A model generated the notes under the pieces. The model saw nothing but the letters and a program-made list of their open reading frames with translations, did not search any database and was not told the DNA's origin. From positions 1-53,495 of the forward strand of contig JACPQM010000082.1 of assembly GCA_016190505.1 (NCBI GenBank): a stretch of DNA of 53,495 nt, read 5' to 3'. Origin of the DNA: Chloroflexota bacterium (lineage in GTDB: Bacteria > Chloroflexota > Dehalococcoidia > JACPQK01). Both the position numbers and the translations under genes were made by a program. Each line of letters begins with the position of its first letter. Within the stretch, counting starts at the first letter, position 1. Below are positions 40,920-49,599 of the stretch, piece by piece.

Positions 40920-42760
40920 GCGTCCAGTCCCAAAGCACGGAGGGTCTCGGGCAAGGGGCGGCCCTCCCAGTCCCAGCCCATGAGGCGGTAGTACTCCGCC
41001 AGCATCTCATTCAAGTGGGGCATGATGGTGATGCCCTTGGCCGGCCCGTCGGGTGGCGCCGAGCCATAGCGGGGCGAGGGGGCATCCCGGTCTCCAGTGA
41101 TGCCATGCCGTATGTTGAAGGCCCGCATCAGGTTCACTGCCCGCCTGCCGACCTGCATCGCCCCCTCCTGGGTAAGCTCCCATCCAGTGGCGGCATTGGT
41201 CGCCGGGACCAGCAAAGGCAGGTTAGTGCGAGTATTGAACCGGCACACCCCCAGGGAGTCCTCGAACTGCATGGCCCCCTTGGTCCTGGCCACCAGGCCT
41301 GCCACCTCCAGGGGTGAGAAGGGGTCCCCGGAGCGCGCCAGTCCGAACTGCTCCAGGGGTATCTGGCGGTTGGTCTCGATGGTCCCGGAGCTGGAGACGC
41401 ACGTGTCGAAAAGCTCATTCCAGTTCGCCCGGTGGTCGTGGCCGCGAGGGGTGTTACCCTTCTGGGTGAAGATGGCCAGCCGGGCCGCCTCCCCACCCAG
41501 GCGCTGGGAGGCCCGCCTCACCCCGTCCGCCAGCAAGTCCCCGAAGCCCTGGCGGCGAGCGATGCGGTGCAGGAGAAGGCGGGCATTCTCGGCGTTGCCC
41601 CAGGTCATCTCCAGGCCATCGGTGTCCTCGCGAGTGAGCAGTCCTCGCTGGAAGCACTCCATGGTCCAGGCGACGACCCACCCGGTCTCGTTGATGTCCA
41701 TACCCAGACGGTCCACCTCGTTGGCCAGGACCATGGCGCTGGCCACATCCGTCTGGCCGATGGCCGGGCCGCAGGCGGCGAAGCCCTCGTACTCCGGCTC
41801 CTCCACGACGCGGCCCTTGTAGGGGCCCTCGGTTATGCGCAGCAGGTGGCAGTGATGGATGCGGCAGGCCCAGCAGGGGTGAGGGGTCGGCTCGAAGTTC
41901 GACCGAATGTACTCCGGGCTGAACTTATGCAGCCGCTCGTCATCTATAGGGAAGATGCTGGTGGTGTAGTTCATCACCGGCAAGACGCCCGTCCTGACAT
42001 TGCGGGTGACGCCGGCAAGGGTGCCCCACTGGTATGTCTCTCGGGAGCGAGGGTCGTTCCTCAGGCTGTCCAGCGTCTGTTTGGACAACTGGGACAGGGC
42101 CTGGGGGTTGTAGACAGGGACAGCCCGGCGGCCCCGAGCCACAGCGATGGCCTTGAGGCGCTTGGCGCCCAGCACGGCTCCGGACCCATTGTGGCCGGCC
42201 ACGTGGCCCCGGTCTCCGACCAGGGCGGCGAAGCGCACCCGGTTTTCCCCCGCTGGCCCAATGCTGAACACGCTCATTTGCTTGTCGCCATAGCCCAGCT
42301 CGGCCCGGATGGCATCCTCGGTCTCCCAGGTGTCCCTGTCCCGCAGGTGCTCGGCGTCCCGGAGCTCAGCGGTGCCATTGTGCACGTACAGGTAGCGCCA
42401 ACCGTCGCTGGCGCCTTGCAGGACGATGCCATCGAACCCGGACAGACGCAGGAAAGCCCCCAGGAAACCGTTGGCCTGGGTAGCGGTGGCGCCATCGGTC
42501 ATGGGCCCCTTGGTTACCACAGAGAAGGTGCCCGAGCCACCCATGCGGGTGGCCCCCAGCGGCCCGCTGGCCATGCAGAACAGGTTCTCCGGGTCGTCCC
42601 AGGACACCCCTGGAGGCACTCCCTCGTACAGAAGCTTGGCCCCCAGGCTGGTGCCCCCTACGTAGTGCTGGCAGGTATCCTCGTCCAGGGGCTGGCTGCT
42701 GGTCTCCCCGGTGGTCAGGTCAACCCTGAGAAGCTGTCCCGCATAGCCATACTTGACCAT
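40916..42760 (-). CDS. aor: Aldehyde:ferredoxin oxidoreductase (tungsten, AOR family)
   Basis: 614 residues, the normal AOR length. N-terminal AOR domain: GYAGQLLRVDLTTGE, YVGGTSLGAKLLYE, ASGPLGATRMGGSGTFSVVTKGP. Cofactor and Fe-S elements: Cys296, Cys299 and Cys304 (CWACRIHHC), spaced C-x2-C-x4-C rather than the usual C-x2-C-x3-C, and a later Cys in DSLGVCRF. The DVASAMVLANEVDRLGMDINETGWVV segment is typical. The family oxidises aldehydes to acids, or reduces acids, with ferredoxin on a W-bis-pterin centre in the cytoplasm. It is the first gene of a cluster with the unknown protein and the UGSC selenoprotein. ATG 42760 has GGAGGGG upstream. Confidence 0.93.
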   Translation of the reverse strand: MVKYGYAGQLLRVDLTTGETSSQPLDEDTCQHYVGGTSLGAKLLYEGVPPGVSWDDPENLFCMASGPLGATRMGGSGTFSVVTKGPMTDGATATQANGFLGAFLRLSGFDGIVLQGASDGWRYLYVHNGTAELRDAEHLRDRDTWETEDAIRAELGYGDKQMSVFSIGPAGENRVRFAALVGDRGHVAGHNGSGAVLGAKRLKAIAVARGRRAVPVYNPQALSQLSKQTLDSLRNDPRSRETYQWGTLAGVTRNVRTGVLPVMNYTTSIFPIDDERLHKFSPEYIRSNFEPTPHPCWACRIHHCHLLRITEGPYKGRVVEEPEYEGFAACGPAIGQTDVASAMVLANEVDRLGMDINETGWVVAWTMECFQRGLLTREDTDGLEMTWGNAENARLLLHRIARRQGFGDLLADGVRRASQRLGGEAARLAIFTQKGNTPRGHDHRANWNELFDTCVSSSGTIETNRQIPLEQFGLARSGDPFSPLEVAGLVARTKGAMQFEDSLGVCRFNTRTNLPLLVPATNAATGWELTQEGAMQVGRRAVNLMRAFNIRHGITGDRDAPSPRYGSAPPDGPAKGITIMPHLNEMLAEYYRLMGWDWEGRPLPETLRALGLDA

Positions 42761-42932
42761 GACACCCCTCCTGTCGGTGATAGAATACGGGCCGGTGGCC
42801 TGGGACTGGCGGACGCAGCCATTCTATGCCCTGGGCCGTTGTCTTTCAACCACCCCCTTGCAGGCGGCCACGCCCCACACGGCCAGAAAACCTGCGGGGG
42901 CAGCAAATACACCATCGGGGTTAACGGCCAAC

Positions 42933-42960
42933 GTAGGGGCATGGCGCGCCATGCCCCTAC
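42933..42960. repeat. GTAGGGG-family palindrome
   Basis: Perfect palindrome with 14-bp arms beginning GTAGGGGCATGGCG and no loop sequence. Confidence 0.75.
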
Positions 42961-43019
42961 GCTTGTCCCCCCTCTGAGGCTGCTATCAGGGGGTCCACGT
43001 CCTGGCCTGCCCGCAAAAC

Positions 43020-43048
43020 GTAGGGGCGACCCGGCGGGTCGCCCCTAC
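43020..43048 (-). terminator. GTAGGGG-family palindrome downstream of the large FN3/PKD gene
   Basis: 13-bp arms GTAGGGGCGACCC and complement around GGC, 23 nt past the stop codon. The same palindrome with the same following CAATGCCTATTGCC occurs at the right window edge. Confidence 0.6.
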
Positions 43049-43070
43049 AATGCCTATTGCCTGAGTCTGC

Positions 43071-46000
43071 CTAGTCTTTCTTGATTGGTTGCCTGGCTCC
43101 CCTCAGCACGCGGTACCCGAAGAGGAGGATACCCAGTCCAATCACCAGGGCCAGTAGCCAGGCCGAGCCGCCGGGCACCTCGCCGCCGGCCGAGGGCGGC
43201 GCCGCCGTGGGCGTGGGCTGGGCCTGGGTCACCGGCACCGGCACCACCACCGCGAACAGGGACAGGTGCCGGAGCTGTGCCCGGACCACCTTTCTGGCCA
43301 GGTCCAGCTCCGAGGCCAGCTTCACCCAGGTCTTGGTGCCATCGTCGTAGCGGTGCAGCTCCACGTTGTTCGGGTCGTCGCCGATGGCCGCCAGGTCATC
43401 CGCGCTGAGGGGCACCTCGATGGTGATGGGCAACCGGATCTCGACGGACTCGATCTTGACTCCCTTGTCATCGAAGACCTCGATCTCCACGACCTTAGTC
43501 ACCTTACCCCTGGTCGGAAGCTTGGGCAGGTCCTTCTCGGCCAAGTTGCGCCCCTTCATTTGAACGGTGACAGGCATCGCCAGCGGGGGTACGGTGATGA
43601 CCGTGTTGTCCTCGAGCACTACCCTGACCCCCGTAGTCGGCTGGACAATCGCCGCGGTCTCGCCCTGTACCTGGGGCACCGGGACTACCTGCGCCTCCGG
43701 AATAACCGTGGGCGCGGGGATGGGCGTAGCCGTGGGTACAGGGGTGGGGATAGCTGTGGGTGGCGGTTCCTGCTCACCCAGTATGCCGACTACGGTGAAA
43801 TGGGGGAGCTTGGCGGTGATCGTCTTAGCTTGCGTGTTCACCGTACTGTTGAGCTTCAGCCAATTTGCACCATCCCACAGGGCGATTTGCAGCTTGTTCT
43901 CGCGCACACCTGCCGGCAGCGTTGCCGGGTCGTAAGTCATGGTAACCGTGAGCGGTGGATTGAAGTCAGCTCCATCGGGCCCGTAGTCAATGGCCAGGAC
44001 CACGGTATTCTGCGGTGGCGCCTGGGGTGGGGCCGCCGCCAATGGCGCGGCGGTGAGCTCCGTCAAAGGTGCCCCATTCCTGGTCCGCAGTCTGGTGCCC
44101 TGCGCGACATCCAGTTTGCCTTTCCCGGAGTTGTCCGTCACCGTGGCATTAGCCTGGACGACGCCGGCGGTATCAACGGTGACCCCGGTAGGCGAGGTCA
44201 GCCCGGTCAGCGAGACGTTGGGCGTGGCCACCGTCGCCACGTTGGAGGCCGGGGAATCGCCCAGCTCGTTGCCGGCCTTGACGCGGTAGGTGTAGGTGGT
44301 CCTGGCAACCACACCGGTGTCGGTGTAGCTGACCTGCGTGCCTACGGCGTTCATAGTGGTGCTGTCGAGCCTGACCAACTGGGCAAAACCAGCCCCGCCT
44401 GTGGACCGCTCGATGAGAAAGGACGTTTCGTTGTCTGAGTTGTCTGTCCAGGTCAGGGTGACGCGGTCGGGGTTGGCGGGAGCAGCGGACAGCCCCGAAG
44501 GCCCGTCAGGTATGGTGTTCGGCGTGGTTGCCTGTACCACGTTGGAGGAGGCCGAGGCACCGATGTTGTTCACCGCGAACACCCGGTAGGAGTAGGTCGT
44601 GTTCTTGGCTGCTGAGGTGTCGCTGTAGCTCTGGGCATTGGCTGCCGTGGTGCCCAACACGGTGAAGGCAATCCCGTCGGTGGAGCGCTCGACGCGGAAT
44701 CCGGTCTCAGTGTTGGCCACATCCAACCAGGTGAGGTCAACCTGGAACGGGCCTTTCACCTCCGCTGTCAGCGTGGACGGCGCCGTAGGCACCCCGACGC
44801 TCACCTGGAGGGTGTTGGAGGCACCGGAGTTGCCCAGCACGTTTAAGGCAAATACCCTGTAAGTGTAGACGGTATCCTGGGCAACCGCTGCATCGCTGAA
44901 TGCGGTGACGCCGGCAGCCACGTTTCCGGCCAGGGCGAAGGTGGCGCCGTCCGTGGACCGCTCCACGCGGAAGCCGGTCTCGTTATCGGCGTTGTCTGTC
45001 CACGACAGGTCCACCTGCGTGGCCGCCGGGGCGGCCAGGTGCAGGGCAGACGGCGCCGCCGGTATGGTGTTCGGCGTGGTTGCCTGTACCACGTTGGAGG
45101 AAGCCGAGGCGCCGTTGTCGTTCACCGCCAACACCCGGTATGAGTAGGTGGTGTTCTTGGCTGCCGAGGTGTCCCCATAGCTCTGGGCATTGGCTGCCGT
45201 AGTGCCCAACACGGTGTAGGCAATGCCGTCGGTGGAACGCTCGACCCGGAATCCGGTCTCTGTGTTGGCGACATCCAACCAGGCGAGGTTAACCTGGGAC
45301 GGGCCGATCACCTCCGCTGTCAGCGTGGACGGGGCGGCGGGCACTCCCGCAGTCACCTGGAGCGTGTTGGACGGCGCGGAGTCGCCGAAGACGTTGACAG
45401 CAAACACCCTGTAAATGTACTTGGTATCCTGGGCAACCGCCGTGTCGCTGAACGCGGTGATGCTGGCAGCCACATTACCGGCCAGGGCGAAGATAGCGCC
45501 GTCCGTGGACCGCTCCACGCGGAATCCGGTCTCGCTATCGGCGTTGTCCGTCCACGACAGGTCCACCTGGGTAACAGCCGGGCCGGCGAGGCTCAGGTCC
45601 GACGGCGCCGCCGGGACAGTAAGGCTTACTCCTGCCACGTCGCTGGGCAGGGAATCGCCTACCAGGTTGAAGGTGACAACACGGTAGGCGTAGGTGGAGC
45701 CGGCCGCGACCGTCGTGTCCGAGTAGCTCGCGGTGTCGGCCGGCAGGACAGCCAGGGTAGCAAAGGCAGCGCCATCCGTGGAACGCTGGACGAAGTAGCC
45801 CAACTCGTTGCTGGCGTTGTCAGTCCACGCCAGGTCTGTCTGGTTAGCGCTGACCGGCGTGGCGGCCAGGCTGGAGGGACGAGCCGGGGTGCTCTCGACG
45901 GTAATCGTCTGGGATGTGGAAGCCGTCCCCACAGGGTTCGTCACGGTCAGGGTGACCGTGTAGGTCCCCGCCTTGGCGAATACCCGATTGGGGTTCTGTA

Positions 46001-49000
46001 GTGTGCTGGTCGTACCGTCGCCGAAGTCCCATGACCGGGTGACAACGTTACCCGTGGAAGTGTCGCTGAACCCGACAGTCACGGGCGCAATGCCAGTGGC
46101 GGCGCTCTTGGTGAAGCCGGCCACGGGGGCGGCGTAGACGGTCACGGTCTGCGCGACGGAGCTGGTCCCCGCCGCGTTGGCCGCCGTCAGCGTCACCGCG
46201 TAAGTCCCGCCGGTATTGTATATTTTCGTGGGGTTCTGCGCTGCGCTCCTGGTGCCGTCCCCGAAGTCCCATGACCAGCCGGTGGGCGCGCCGGTGGAGG
46301 TGTCGGTGAGCGTGACAGTGCAGGGAGCGAAGCACGTGACCGGGTCCACGACCTTGGTGAACGAAGCGGTAGGCGCAACGGCGGTCAGCAGCCGGGCGCC
46401 GATCACGAACAGGTCGGTCTCGACGATATTGCTGCCCGAGCCGCTCAGGTTGACGCCCACCGGGCCGGTGACCCTGATCTTGTTGAAGCCGGTGGGGCTG
46501 CCGGTAACCGTTGCCGCAGTAGCGCCGTCGCCGATCCAGCCGGCGGGCGGAGCCGGATTGACCTGGCGGAGGAAACGGGTGATGCGGCCGGCGCCGGCCT
46601 GGAAGAAGTCGTGCGTAGCCAGGCCGATATCCTCGGTGAAGAAGAGACCGCCGCGGGCATCCATGTCGTCCTGAGTGATGCTGAAAGTATCCGTCCCGTA
46701 GGGGTGCTCGATGGTGTAGTCACCCGGGACAGGGACGTCGAGCCGGAAGCGGGTCCGGGTGAAGACGACCTCCTGGCCCGGCTGGTCCGGCACGAAATTG
46801 GCTTCCACCGCGTAGACGGCGATGCCTCTACCGGCGGAGGTGGGGAAATCGGCCGTGACGTCCCAGTAGAAAAGCTCTTCTCCGGCGCCGAGGAAAACGG
46901 AGTACGGGCTGTTGGGGTCAACGGGCTCGAAAATCTGCGTGGGGGCAGTCAGGCCATCGCCGGTGATGGGGAGCAAGGCAATGCGGGTGCCCTGATCATC
47001 CTCGTAGTATCCGGGGAAGCCGGTGTTGGGGTCGCCCTGGTAGATGGAAATCGGGTCAATAGGGCCGACGCCGAGCCGCAGCGGCACCGACGGGTCTATA
47101 CCGGTGACGATCACCGTTTGGGTGGTGTAGGCAGAGCCTGCCGGGTTGGACACCGTCAGCGTGACGTCGTAGGCTCCCGCCGACGCGAAGACCTTTCTGG
47201 GGTTGCGCTCGGTGCTGCTGGTGCCGTCGCCGAAGGTCCAATGACGGACGGTCGGGTTGCCAGTGGAAGTATCGGTGAAGTTGACGACCAAGGGCGGGAC
47301 GCCTCTTGCGGTGCTCTTGGTGAAGCCGGCGACGGGAGCAGTGTAGACCTGCACCGTCCGCAATGCGGCAGCGGACCCGGTGGCGTCCGTCACCGTTAGC
47401 GTGACGGTATACGTGCCGGCGAAGCTGAAGACGTGGGAGGGGTTCAGCTCGGTGCTGGCCAGCGAACCATCAGCGAAATTCCACGATCGGCTCGTGATGG
47501 TCCCGGTGGAGGCGTCAGTGAAGTCCACGGTGACAGGGGCGACGCCGCTCAGCGTACTGGCAGTGAAGCTGGGCACCAGGGCGCCGGAGATGCCTACCGT
47601 CTGCCCGGTGGAAGCCGAACCTGCCGCGTTGGTCACCGTCAGGGTTGCGTTATAGCTGCCGGGCAGAGCGTAAACCTTGGTTGGGTTCTGCAAGGTGCTG
47701 CTCGTGCCATCGCCGAAGTCCCACGACCAGCTCGTGGGGTTGCCGGTCGAGGTATCCGTGAAGCTGATCGCCACGGGCGGCAGGCCGTCGGGGAGGGTCT
47801 TGGTGAAGCTTGCGGCTGGGGTGCTGTAAACGTTCACCGTCTGCGAAATGGAGCCCTTACCCCCGGCGTTGGTCACCGTCAGCATGATGGTGTAGGTGCC
47901 GGCGGAGTTGTAGTCCTTGGAGGGGTTCTGAATGGTGCTCTTGGTGCCATCGCCGAAGTCCCACGAACGCGCGGTAGGCCCGCCGGTGGAGGTGTCGGTG
48001 AGGGTCACCGTGCACGGCGCCACGCAGCTCGCCGGGTCCAGGGCCTTGGTGAAGGAAGGGCTGGGGGCGGCCGTGGTCTGCAGGCGCGCCGCGACGGTAA
48101 ACTGGTCGGTCTCCATGACGCTGTTGCCGGCCCCGTCCAAGTTGACGCCGTTTGGGGCTGTCAGCCTGACCTTGTTGAAGCCGGTGGGGCTGCCGATGAC
48201 CGGGCCGAGCGAGACGCCATCGCCGATCCAGCCCGCAGGCGGGGCTGGGACGGTCTGATGCAGGAACCCGTCTATGGGGCCTGAGGCGGCCGCAGCCTCG
48301 AGGAAGCTGCGCGTCGCCAGACCAAGGTCGTTGGTGAACCGGATGCCACGATTGGCGTCAATGTCATCCTGGGTCACTTCGATGGTCTCTTCGCCCCAGG
48401 GGTGCTTGAACTTGTATGTCCCGGCCACCGGGACCTTGGCAAAGAGTCGGACCCGCGTGAAGACTACCTCGTCGCCAGGATTTACCACGTTAGCTTCTAT
48501 GGCGAAGACGAACACCGCTTTGCCGGAGACGGTATTAAAGCTGGTCTCCGCTATGTAGTAGAAACCTTCCTCCCCCATCCCCAGGAATACCTGGTAGGGG
48601 TTGGTCGGATCGGGTGGATCAACGATTTGCTGTGGAGCTGGGGCGCCGTCAGCCGGGAGCAAAGCCACGCGGGTCCCGGTGTTGTCGGCGTAGTAGCCAG
48701 GGAAGCTGGTGTTGGGGTTGCCCTGGTAGATGAACGCCGGGTCTACGGGGCCGACCCAGCCGGCGCTTGCGGAGTTCGAGGCAGCCGAACCTCCGACAGC
48801 GTTAACGGCGACTGCTCTGTAGTAATACGTGTTGGGACGGACCACGGTAGTGTCGCTGTACGTCGTCGTGTTGGCGGCGGCGGTGAAGGCGACCCCGGGC
48901 GGGGTGGCGAAGTTGTCCAGGCTCTGCTCGACGCGGAAGCCCGTCTCGTTGTCGGAGTTGTCCGTCCAGGTGACGTTCACCTGAGGCCCGGTAGGCCCCC

Positions 49001-49388
49001 CGGCCAGAGTCGCGGCCAGGCCGGACGGCGCGTTGGGAAGGGCGAAGGTGACGGATGCTACGTTAGATGGCGCCGAATGCCCGGCGGCGCCGGTAGCGAT
49101 TACCCGGTAGGAAAAGGTGCCGCCGCCGGGCGCCGTGGCATCGCTGAACGAGTTGGCATTGGCGGCAGCCGTGCCCACGGGGACAAAGGTGACTCCGTCC
49201 GTGGATCGCTCGATGCGGAAGCCGGCCTCGTCGGTGGAGCTGTCCGTCCAGGCCAGGTCCACCTGGGTGGCGTTCACCACCGTCGCCTCAAGCCCCGTGG
49301 GCGCCAGTGGCGCCGCCAGGGCCGCAGGAGGCAGAAGCAGCGTCAGGACCAGGAACGCCGCTGCGATAAGTGGTAGTCTCCCTTTCAT
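43071..49388 (-). CDS. Giant secreted, C-terminally membrane-anchored FN3/PKD surface protein
   Basis: 2105 residues from ATG 49388, which follows AAGGAGG; the in-frame ATG 36 nt upstream would put that site inside the gene. Order: signal peptide (1-26); two FN3; a ~220-residue domain opening IYQGNPNTSFPGYY; four PKD (WDFGDGT type); a second copy of the unusual domain (IYQGDPNTGFPGYY); two PKD; six FN3; a Val/Thr-rich domain; a Pro/Thr spacer; a ZU5-like C-terminal domain (VVLEDNTVITVPP to HLSLFAVVVP); one membrane helix (LLALVIGLGILLFG) and a basic tail. There is no sortase or PEP-CTERM motif. FN3 units alternate A-B-A-B with a 552-bp period. A role in adhesion or the cell surface is inferred from architecture. 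Confidence 0.85.
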   Translation of the reverse strand: MKGRLPLIAAAFLVLTLLLPPAALAAPLAPTGLEATVVNATQVDLAWTDSSTDEAGFRIERSTDGVTFVPVGTAAANANSFSDATAPGGGTFSYRVIATGAAGHSAPSNVASVTFALPNAPSGLAATLAGGPTGPQVNVTWTDNSDNETGFRVEQSLDNFATPPGVAFTAAANTTTYSDTTVVRPNTYYYRAVAVNAVGGSAASNSASAGWVGPVDPAFIYQGNPNTSFPGYYADNTGTRVALLPADGAPAPQQIVDPPDPTNPYQVFLGMGEEGFYYIAETSFNTVSGKAVFVFAIEANVVNPGDEVVFTRVRLFAKVPVAGTYKFKHPWGEETIEVTQDDIDANRGIRFTNDLGLATRSFLEAAAASGPIDGFLHQTVPAPPAGWIGDGVSLGPVIGSPTGFNKVRLTAPNGVNLDGAGNSVMETDQFTVAARLQTTAAPSPSFTKALDPASCVAPCTVTLTDTSTGGPTARSWDFGDGTKSTIQNPSKDYNSAGTYTIMLTVTNAGGKGSISQTVNVYSTPAASFTKTLPDGLPPVAISFTDTSTGNPTSWSWDFGDGTSSTLQNPTKVYALPGSYNATLTVTNAAGSASTGQTVGISGALVPSFTASTLSGVAPVTVDFTDASTGTITSRSWNFADGSLASTELNPSHVFSFAGTYTVTLTVTDATGSAAALRTVQVYTAPVAGFTKSTARGVPPLVVNFTDTSTGNPTVRHWTFGDGTSSTERNPRKVFASAGAYDVTLTVSNPAGSAYTTQTVIVTGIDPSVPLRLGVGPIDPISIYQGDPNTGFPGYYEDDQGTRIALLPITGDGLTAPTQIFEPVDPNSPYSVFLGAGEELFYWDVTADFPTSAGRGIAVYAVEANFVPDQPGQEVVFTRTRFRLDVPVPGDYTIEHPYGTDTFSITQDDMDARGGLFFTEDIGLATHDFFQAGAGRITRFLRQVNPAPPAGWIGDGATAATVTGSPTGFNKIRVTGPVGVNLSGSGSNIVETDLFVIGARLLTAVAPTASFTKVVDPVTCFAPCTVTLTDTSTGAPTGWSWDFGDGTRSAAQNPTKIYNTGGTYAVTLTAANAAGTSSVAQTVTVYAAPVAGFTKSAATGIAPVTVGFSDTSTGNVVTRSWDFGDGTTSTLQNPNRVFAKAGTYTVTLTVTNPVGTASTSQTITVESTPARPSSLAATPVSANQTDLAWTDNASNELGYFVQRSTDGAAFATLAVLPADTASYSDTTVAAGSTYAYRVVTFNLVGDSLPSDVAGVSLTVPAAPSDLSLAGPAVTQVDLSWTDNADSETGFRVERSTDGAIFALAGNVAASITAFSDTAVAQDTKYIYRVFAVNVFGDSAPSNTLQVTAGVPAAPSTLTAEVIGPSQVNLAWLDVANTETGFRVERSTDGIAYTVLGTTAANAQSYGDTSAAKNTTYSYRVLAVNDNGASASSNVVQATTPNTIPAAPSALHLAAPAATQVDLSWTDNADNETGFRVERSTDGATFALAGNVAAGVTAFSDAAVAQDTVYTYRVFALNVLGNSGASNTLQVSVGVPTAPSTLTAEVKGPFQVDLTWLDVANTETGFRVERSTDGIAFTVLGTTAANAQSYSDTSAAKNTTYSYRVFAVNNIGASASSNVVQATTPNTIPDGPSGLSAAPANPDRVTLTWTDNSDNETSFLIERSTGGAGFAQLVRLDSTTMNAVGTQVSYTDTGVVARTTYTYRVKAGNELGDSPASNVATVATPNVSLTGLTSPTGVTVDTAGVVQANATVTDNSGKGKLDVAQGTRLRTRNGAPLTELTAAPLAAAPPQAPPQNTVVLAIDYGPDGADFNPPLTVTMTYDPATLPAGVRENKLQIALWDGANWLKLNSTVNTQAKTITAKLPHFTVVGILGEQEPPPTAIPTPVPTATPIPAPTVIPEAQVVPVPQVQGETAAIVQPTTGVRVVLEDNTVITVPPLAMPVTVQMKGRNLAEKDLPKLPTRGKVTKVVEIEVFDDKGVKIESVEIRLPITIEVPLSADDLAAIGDDPNNVELHRYDDGTKTWVKLASELDLARKVVRAQLRHLSLFAVVVPVPVTQAQPTPTAAPPSAGGEVPGGSAWLLALVIGLGILLFGYRVLRGARQPIKKD
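44740..45850 (-). repeat. Tandem 552-bp (two-FN3) duplication in the giant gene
   Basis: The motif CCGTGGACCGCTCCACGCGG starts at 44951 and again at 45503, exactly 552 bp (184 codons) apart, and the flanking sequence repeats with few changes. The unit is two different FN3 domains, so the array reads A-B-A-B. Limits given are approximate. Confidence 0.75.
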
Positions 49389-49459
49389 GATAGCCGCCTC
49401 CTTCAAGTCATTCGTGCGCTTCAATGATCAGCAACGCCTTGTTCAAGTGAGCGCTATTT

Positions 49460-49488
49460 CGCTATCGAGAACAAACGCACAGTGTCAA
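49460..49488 (-). promoter_or_regulatory. Putative promoter of the giant FN3/PKD gene
   Basis: Minus strand TTGACA (49483-49488), 17-nt spacer, ATAGCG (49460-49465); the -10 box is weak. The surrounding ~150 nt are almost identical to the region before the second large gene (53321-53452), which suggests a shared regulatory unit. Confidence 0.45.
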
Positions 49489-49546
49489 ATGTAGTGAAAT
49501 GTTCTCACCTGGTCATAGCGGCTTTGGTTAAGAAACGGTTAAAAAC

Positions 49547-49576
49547 GTAGGGGCCCCGACGCGTCGGGGCCCCTAC
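49547..49576 (-). terminator. GTAGGGG-family palindrome downstream of the second FN3 gene
   Basis: Perfect palindrome with 15-bp arms GTAGGGGCCCCGACG and complement, 24 nt past the stop codon at 49600. Same relative place as the hairpin at 43020-43048 but with a different inner stem. Confidence 0.6.
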
Positions 49577-49599
49577 GTTGGCCTATGGCCTAGGTCTGC

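Larger units (their letters stand above)
42761..43070. other. Intergenic region with two GTAGGGG palindromes
   Basis: 310 nt between the AOR start and the stop of the large FN3/PKD gene; no gene. Two family palindromes occur at 42933-42960 (perfect, 14-bp arms GTAGGGGCATGGCG / complement) and 43020-43048 (13-bp arms GTAGGGGCGACCC / complement, centre GGC). The second is a likely terminator of the large gene. Confidence 0.6.

Noticed and set aside
41432..43084. 550-codon plus-strand open frame opposite the AOR gene
   Set aside because: Antisense to a full AOR with all motifs; no domain in the translation.
43266..44438. Long plus-strand frames opposite the giant FN3/PKD gene (also 46611-47399 and 47433-49376)
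   Set aside because: They mirror the repeats of the real gene on the other strand and have no signal peptide or recognised domain.
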